Assembly: GCA_017397695.1 (NCBI GenBank)
Contig: JAFQIF010000142.1
Location: 1 to 7,634, forward strand
DNA length: 7,634 bases
Direction: 5' to 3'
DNA from: Clostridia bacterium
GTDB lineage: Bacteria > Bacillota_A > Clostridia > Christensenellales > Aristaeellaceae
The position numbers and the translations under genes were made by a program. The stretch's first letter is position 1. Each line of letters begins with the position of its first letter. The notes under the pieces were generated by a model that was not told the DNA's origin, did no database searches, and saw nothing but the letters and a program-made list of their open reading frames with translations. Below, piece by piece: positions 4,801 to 7,634 of the stretch.

Positions 4801-7562
4801 ATGCAATGGTTGCCGCCGCTGAGGGCATGGCTGCCATCAATGCGCAGATCGATGCACAGTATGACAAGGAATACGGCCTGATCATGCTGATTGAGGATGC
4901 CGCCGAGCGTCAGGCGGCTCTGGACGAACTGAATCTCAAATACAACGAAAACCGCCGTGCCGCTGCGCTGGAGTATGCGCAGACAATGGCTTCTATTGTG
5001 ATGCCCGTCTGGCAGCAAGACGATATCCAGCAGGCGGCAGCGGACATTGACACACTCAACCAGAAGCTGCGCGAGTACAGCATGGCTTCCGAAACCGACA
5101 AGCCCGGTCTTCTGGCTGACCTCAACGAGATCACTGCCAACATGGACGAAGGTGCGCTGATCGAATACATCGGACTGCTCACGCAGATCCAGTCCCTTCT
5201 GGACAGCGGTCTGACGGAAGCAGAGATCGAAGCCATGTTCCCGGAGATCGATGTGTCAGGGGCCATGGAACAGCTGGCTTCCGTGCAGGATTATCTGGAT
5301 ACCCATAAGCTGGAGCTTCCGGGTCTGGCAAGTATGTTCTCCGAAGCTATTCCCGAGGAAGCTCTCAAAATTGCCACCGATCTTGATATGACCGGCGCAC
5401 AGGCGCGGTGGGATGAGTTCGCCGCCAATCCCGGCGCAATCACCACCGACGCCATTATTGCATCCTATCAGGAAAATGAGGAAACGCAGAAGATTCAGCC
5501 CACGGTCGACGCCTTTGTTTCGGGATATACAGAAATCCCGGAAGGCGCGGACACAGCACAGCTTACGCCACAGGGCGTGATTGCCTATGTTGAAAAGTAT
5601 GCAGAAGTCACTACCGGCGCAGATGTATCCGGGCTGACGCCGGAGATCGCCACCTGCTTTGTGGCAGGCTATCAGGAGCTGGCCTCCGGCACAGACGTTT
5701 CTCTGCTCAAGCCCAGCGACATCGTTGCCTATGTCACCAACTATGCCGAGCAACAGGGTGTGGACATTTCCGGCCTTGCGCCAGAAGGCGTGACAGCTTT
5801 CGTCATGGCCTATCAGGAAATCGATGGCGGCGCGCTCACCACGGCGCTTACGCCTGCGGATGTGGCTGCAATCGTTACGGAGTATCTGCTTTCTGAAAAC
5901 GTCGATCTGAGCAAGGTGTCCGATGCGCAGGTGGATGCTATGGTCACAGCCTATGCGGAAGCTGCCAACTGCGACAAGACAGCCCTGAAAGCAGAGGTTG
6001 TGGCACAGATCACCGAGTATGTGCAGGCAGAGGGCCTGAACCCGCCGATTCTCACCACCAAGGTACAGATTACCGGCTATGAGTTCCTGACCTATCAGGA
6101 TTTTCAGGAGAACAGCGGCCTGAGCGTTGAAGTTCCTGTTCGTCTGGGCGAGGTTTCTGAGGATGATCTTGCTACGCTAAACGCCAATGGAAAAATTAAA
6201 TACTGGCAGGACGGCATTGAAATCCCTGTGACCGCTGTTCCGGAGGGCGCGATTACCGCCGACACCATTGCTACGATGGATGAGGACGGTACGATGCATA
6301 TTCTGATCTCTCCGCAGGTCACGGGTACGCAGGAGGCTATCGATGCCATCTCGCCGCTGGTGGATGAGGTTGACAAGCTGGGCGTGACCGCCGCCGGTAT
6401 GTGGGCGGGCATTATGCCTGCCACCACCATGGACTTGATCGGCTCCGCTGTCAACCGCATCAACTCCTACACCAAGACGCTGGACTATAACGGCTGGCAG
6501 AAGTTCTGGGCTGCCCTGCGCGGTGAAAGCACGAATCATGGTGTGCTGGATCAGAGTATGCGCTACGACTTCAATTCCCAGACGGTTGCCGAGCTTTCTG
6601 CCTATGTGGGTGAAATGGTCGCCGCTATCATGCAGGGCAAGCAGGTGTCCGAGGAGGACATCGCCAACCTGCAGGCTATTGTCACTTTCCTCAATGGACT
6701 TGATACCACCGAAACCGGCGCACACATTTTGGAAGGCGTTGCACAGGGCATGACAGAGGCAGGCTGGGACAGTGATGCCGAGACCGTTGCCACAAACCTT
6801 GAAACCGCGCTGAACAAGGCGCTCCAAATCAACTCGCCCTCTAAGCGCGTAAAGCCCGTGGGTGACTATGTTGCTGCCGGTGTCGGCACAGGCATGGGCG
6901 AGCATGATTTCTCTACTGACGCTGCAACTGCGGCAACGAGCATCGAAGCCGCCATCGCCGCTGCATTTCCGGCTACGCTACTGACTGCTTATGGCACAGC
7001 CGGTATGCAGGGCATTGCAGATGCCATGAGCAGTTACAGCATGGGCACGACCGGCAGTGCGGTGGCGACCAATGTGAAAAGCGCAGTCAATGCAAACCTC
7101 ACTTCCACCACCCTTCGCAGCGCAGGCGTGAATGCCATGGCCGGTTTGAAGGCCGGTATTAACGCAGGTCGCTCCGGCGTAATCTCCGCCATGCGCTCTG
7201 CTGCCCGTGCAGCCGTCAACGCAGCGAAATCCGAGCTCAAAATCCACAGTCCCTCTGAGGTGTTTGAGGACGAAGTTGGTGTGATGACGATGCGCGGCTT
7301 CGGTCAGGGTGTGCTGAAGGAGAGCAAGGAGCAGGCACGGGTCATCCGCAACGCCGCCCGCTATCTCACCGATGAGGCCCGCGAGGGTGCAATCATCAAC
7401 AACGCCACCACCAACCATAAAACCTACAATCAGAGCAGCAATATCACGCTCTCTGGCAACACCTTCACCATCCGTGACGAGCAGGACATCTATGCGCTGG
7501 CGACTGAAATTGCCACGCTGACACGTAGGCAGCAGCGTGGAAAGGGCCTTCGTATGGCCTGA
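1821..7562 (+). CDS. phage tail tape measure protein, TP901-1 family, 1913 aa
   Basis: The tape measure threads the tail lumen, sets tail length during assembly and is thought to leave the tail at DNA injection. Domains seen: an N-terminal module (about 1-360) rich in Ala/Gln/Glu heptads and carrying an internal duplication; the TP901-type phage tail core (about 387-690), with M-K-S-S-I-E-F-E, A-N-A-G-Q-L-G-I and L-S-S-V-G-I-E-A-Q-M-G-G-S-A; and a hydrophobic segment (about 777-793). A second coiled-coil stretch (about 880-1110) leads to tandem ~24-residue repeats (about 1209-1415), then two I-N/H-S-P-S motifs (1670 and 1808). The extreme C terminus (T-R-R-Q-Q-R-G-K-G) is basic and likely the end that meets the distal tail and baseplate. 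No lytic transglycosylase or peptidase motif is evident. The frame is intact over 5.7 kb. The protein is about twice as long as that of TP901-1, which suggests a long flexible tail. Confidence 0.95.
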   Translation: MAESLRDLVVSLSLNTENFTRNIKSVNKQIQEAESYFKLAAAGIEGFENTTEGLTAKLSTLERRLQLQKDVVTQYERALAQATSKLTECYDRQTDYAQRLEQARQRQSALNAEVQNATGAYTRYRDSLGESDSATIAAKANMEAAQKEYEAATAEVNQLAGQQDALRKATQNAADAVSTQQTQLNKAQAAVRETETAVRGCNDALRLSQTNWQAAGDRMRNADTAVSSLGKQMQLAQSRFRLAAAGIKEVDTNAGALSAKLVMLNEKLSLQQQTVSRYEEKLQAAREQLIAAQQAHDPDKIREASDAVTDAETALTNAQAAVREIEAAIRETNQQLNTAKSLWTAAGNSLTEFSKGCEAVSKTTGAIGRTLSTYVTAPVLALGATAMKSSIEFESAFTGVRKTVDATETEFAQLEATVKRMSTEIAADTTEISNVMANAGQLGIRTDALEDFTRVMIDLGNTTDIVAEEAGSTLAKFANIMDMDQGLFENLGSTLVDLGNNFATTESAIMEMALRLAGAGKQIGLSEAQILGFATALSSVGIEAQMGGSALSKAMIKMEVAAATGGEALTDFSTICGMTEQQFVQMWEADPAAVFQSFIEGLAKMDDEGMSAIAVLNEIGISEVRLRDTLLRSVNATELFASAQSTANRAWEENTALAEEAGKRYATTESKLINLKNKSVLFAQQLGDDLNPTIHSLIDGVDDLMDRFMEMDEVERKQIIQTAAFAASIGPAFLALSKLTKGLSTVTGGIGKFATSVGKAGGGFKGFMSVLGKSPSVWLAVAAAVVVGTVALADYVSGAKQAREALEGMTETAEKWKDTAAETFYGSSEGLSFFGMTESDFTNEQQTAQEWLSGLIAVWTDGQKETDEIVSHWTESFKTLTASTREALTELKETADANGYTSVSAQLQSDIEQLDALDQEIERLLKKRQNGYFSENDQIRLQELIDTREAIVVKYHLTPAETDGFETIAQKVEAEVARAHARGKIDADVSVYENAMVAAAEGMAAINAQIDAQYDKEYGLIMLIEDAAERQAALDELNLKYNENRRAAALEYAQTMASIVMPVWQQDDIQQAAADIDTLNQKLREYSMASETDKPGLLADLNEITANMDEGALIEYIGLLTQIQSLLDSGLTEAEIEAMFPEIDVSGAMEQLASVQDYLDTHKLELPGLASMFSEAIPEEALKIATDLDMTGAQARWDEFAANPGAITTDAIIASYQENEETQKIQPTVDAFVSGYTEIPEGADTAQLTPQGVIAYVEKYAEVTTGADVSGLTPEIATCFVAGYQELASGTDVSLLKPSDIVAYVTNYAEQQGVDISGLAPEGVTAFVMAYQEIDGGALTTALTPADVAAIVTEYLLSENVDLSKVSDAQVDAMVTAYAEAANCDKTALKAEVVAQITEYVQAEGLNPPILTTKVQITGYEFLTYQDFQENSGLSVEVPVRLGEVSEDDLATLNANGKIKYWQDGIEIPVTAVPEGAITADTIATMDEDGTMHILISPQVTGTQEAIDAISPLVDEVDKLGVTAAGMWAGIMPATTMDLIGSAVNRINSYTKTLDYNGWQKFWAALRGESTNHGVLDQSMRYDFNSQTVAELSAYVGEMVAAIMQGKQVSEEDIANLQAIVTFLNGLDTTETGAHILEGVAQGMTEAGWDSDAETVATNLETALNKALQINSPSKRVKPVGDYVAAGVGTGMGEHDFSTDAATAATSIEAAIAAAFPATLLTAYGTAGMQGIADAMSSYSMGTTGSAVATNVKSAVNANLTSTTLRSAGVNAMAGLKAGINAGRSGVISAMRSAARAAVNAAKSELKIHSPSEVFEDEVGVMTMRGFGQGVLKESKEQARVIRNAARYLTDEAREGAIINNATTNHKTYNQSSNITLSGNTFTIRDEQDIYALATEIATLTRRQQRGKGLRMA
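1899..2882 (+). repeat. duplicated coiled-coil module at the tape measure N terminus
   Basis: Residues 27-86 (nt 1899-2078) and 230-289 (nt 2508-2687) align without gaps: both read K-Q-x-Q-x-A-x-S-x-F-x-L-A-A-A-G-I and later L-x-x-K-L-x-L-Q and Y-E. A following block also recurs. Residues 184-223 (nt 2370-2489) match 315-354 (nt 2763-2882), sharing A-Q-A-A-V-R-E and later W-x-A-A-G. The offset falls from 203 to 131 residues, so the second copy has lost about 72 residues of coiled coil. This is a protein-level duplication; the DNA has diverged. Confidence 0.8.
5445..6060 (+). repeat. tandem ~24-residue repeats in the tape measure protein
   Basis: About eight head-to-tail units follow the pattern V-x-A-F/Y-V-x-x-Y-x-E, then G-x-D-x-S-x-L-x-P. 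Units start at residues 1229, 1253, 1277, 1301, 1324, 1348, 1371 and 1394 (23-24 residues each). A shorter degenerate unit precedes them at about 1209 (A-I-I-A-S-Y-Q-E), and decay is clear in the last two or three. Units 1, 3 and 5 carry F-V and mostly Y-Q-E, while 2 and 4 carry Y-V and Y-A-E, which suggests growth by ~48-residue pairs. Confidence 0.85.
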
Positions 7563-7631
7563 AAATTGACTTGACTTTCTGCCCGACAAGAGCGTTAATG
7601 TCTACACCTTACGAGGGAAGGAGGAACAACG
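7563..7631 (+). other. 69-nt gap after the tape measure gene, with a weak promoter-like pair
   Basis: This gap is long compared with the 11-12 nt gaps upstream. It begins with two overlapping TTGACT hexamers (7566-7571 and 7571-7576); the second is 17 bp from GTTAAT (7594-7599), a four-of-six match to a -10 box. No hairpin terminator is visible. An ATG at 7598 is in an open frame but lacks a good ribosome binding site. Confidence 0.3.
7618..7624 (+). promoter_or_regulatory. ribosome binding site of the next tail gene
   Basis: AAGGAGG stands 7 nt before the ATG at 7632, marking it as a genuine gene start. Confidence 0.8.
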
Positions 7632-7634
7632 ATG
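7632..7634 (+). CDS. start codon of the next gene (probably distal tail protein), cut by the window end
   Basis: Only the ATG is inside the window. Its strong AAGGAGG and its place right after the tape measure gene show that a gene begins here. In siphophages of this type the next gene is normally the distal tail (Dit) protein that joins tube to baseplate. That identity is from gene order alone. Confidence 0.6.

Noticed and set aside
4431..5753. Reverse open frames of 118-195 codons inside the tape measure
   Set aside because: They are mirror images of the coiled-coil and repeat regions, with no independent evidence of coding.
5505..6060. CRISPR array or DNA-level tandem repeat
   Set aside because: Periodicity is in the protein (69-72 nt per unit); the nucleotide copies are too diverged, with no constant repeat and no spacers.
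6177..6905. Reverse open frame of 242 codons inside the tape measure gene
   Set aside because: It is antisense to an intact, repeat-bearing coding sequence, with Cys/His/Arg-rich composition typical of a shadow frame and no ribosome binding site seen.
6978..7589. Reverse open frame of 203 codons over the 3' end of the tape measure
   Set aside because: Shadow of the GC-rich coding strand, with no start signal and no domain.
7598..7600. ATG as start of the next gene
   Set aside because: It lacks a good ribosome binding site, whereas the ATG at 7632 follows AAGGAGG at 7 nt.

Overview
This window is part of the tail-morphogenesis module of a phage or prophage. The host is probably a fairly GC-rich Gram-positive bacterium of the Clostridia/Oscillospiraceae type. 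The reasons are the near-perfect AGGAGG-type ribosome binding sites in front of most genes, tight gene packing, and a tape measure protein of the TP901-1 family, all typical of Firmicutes siphophages. The host assignment is inference; no chromosomal gene is present to confirm it.

Layout on the forward strand: the 3' end of an unidentified gene (2-262); a 98-residue protein of unknown function (274-570); a tail assembly chaperone of the gpG type (583-969) with an overlapping -1 frame extension (to 1157), which looks like the gpT part of a frameshifted gpG-T product; then, after an interruption, a 1913-residue tail tape measure protein (1821-7562). The window ends on the start codon of the next gene (7632), which by the usual order should be the distal tail protein.

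The interruption between chaperone and tape measure is a complete, independently controlled toxin-antitoxin cassette on the reverse strand: a Phd/YefM-type antitoxin (1720-1475) followed by a RelE/ParE-type toxin (1472-1158). It has its own sigma70-type promoter (TTGAAT, 17-bp spacer, TATAAT) with an inverted repeat lying in it. It also has a strong intrinsic terminator about 17 nt past the toxin stop. That terminator is encoded in the antisense of the last codons of the chaperone extension, so the same bases code for tail protein on one strand and stop antisense transcription on the other. The chaperone and toxin stop codons together form the palindrome TGATCA with no base between them.

Working together: gpG and gpG-T would coat and fold the tape measure, which sets tail length while tail tube subunits polymerise around it. 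The antitoxin-toxin pair is probably an accessory (moron) unit for prophage stability or defence. Late tail transcription must run through it in antisense, which could affect antitoxin synthesis. The tape measure carries a duplicated coiled-coil head, a phage-tail core domain, a hydrophobic segment, about eight tandem ~24-residue repeats and a duplicated SPS-type motif near the C terminus.
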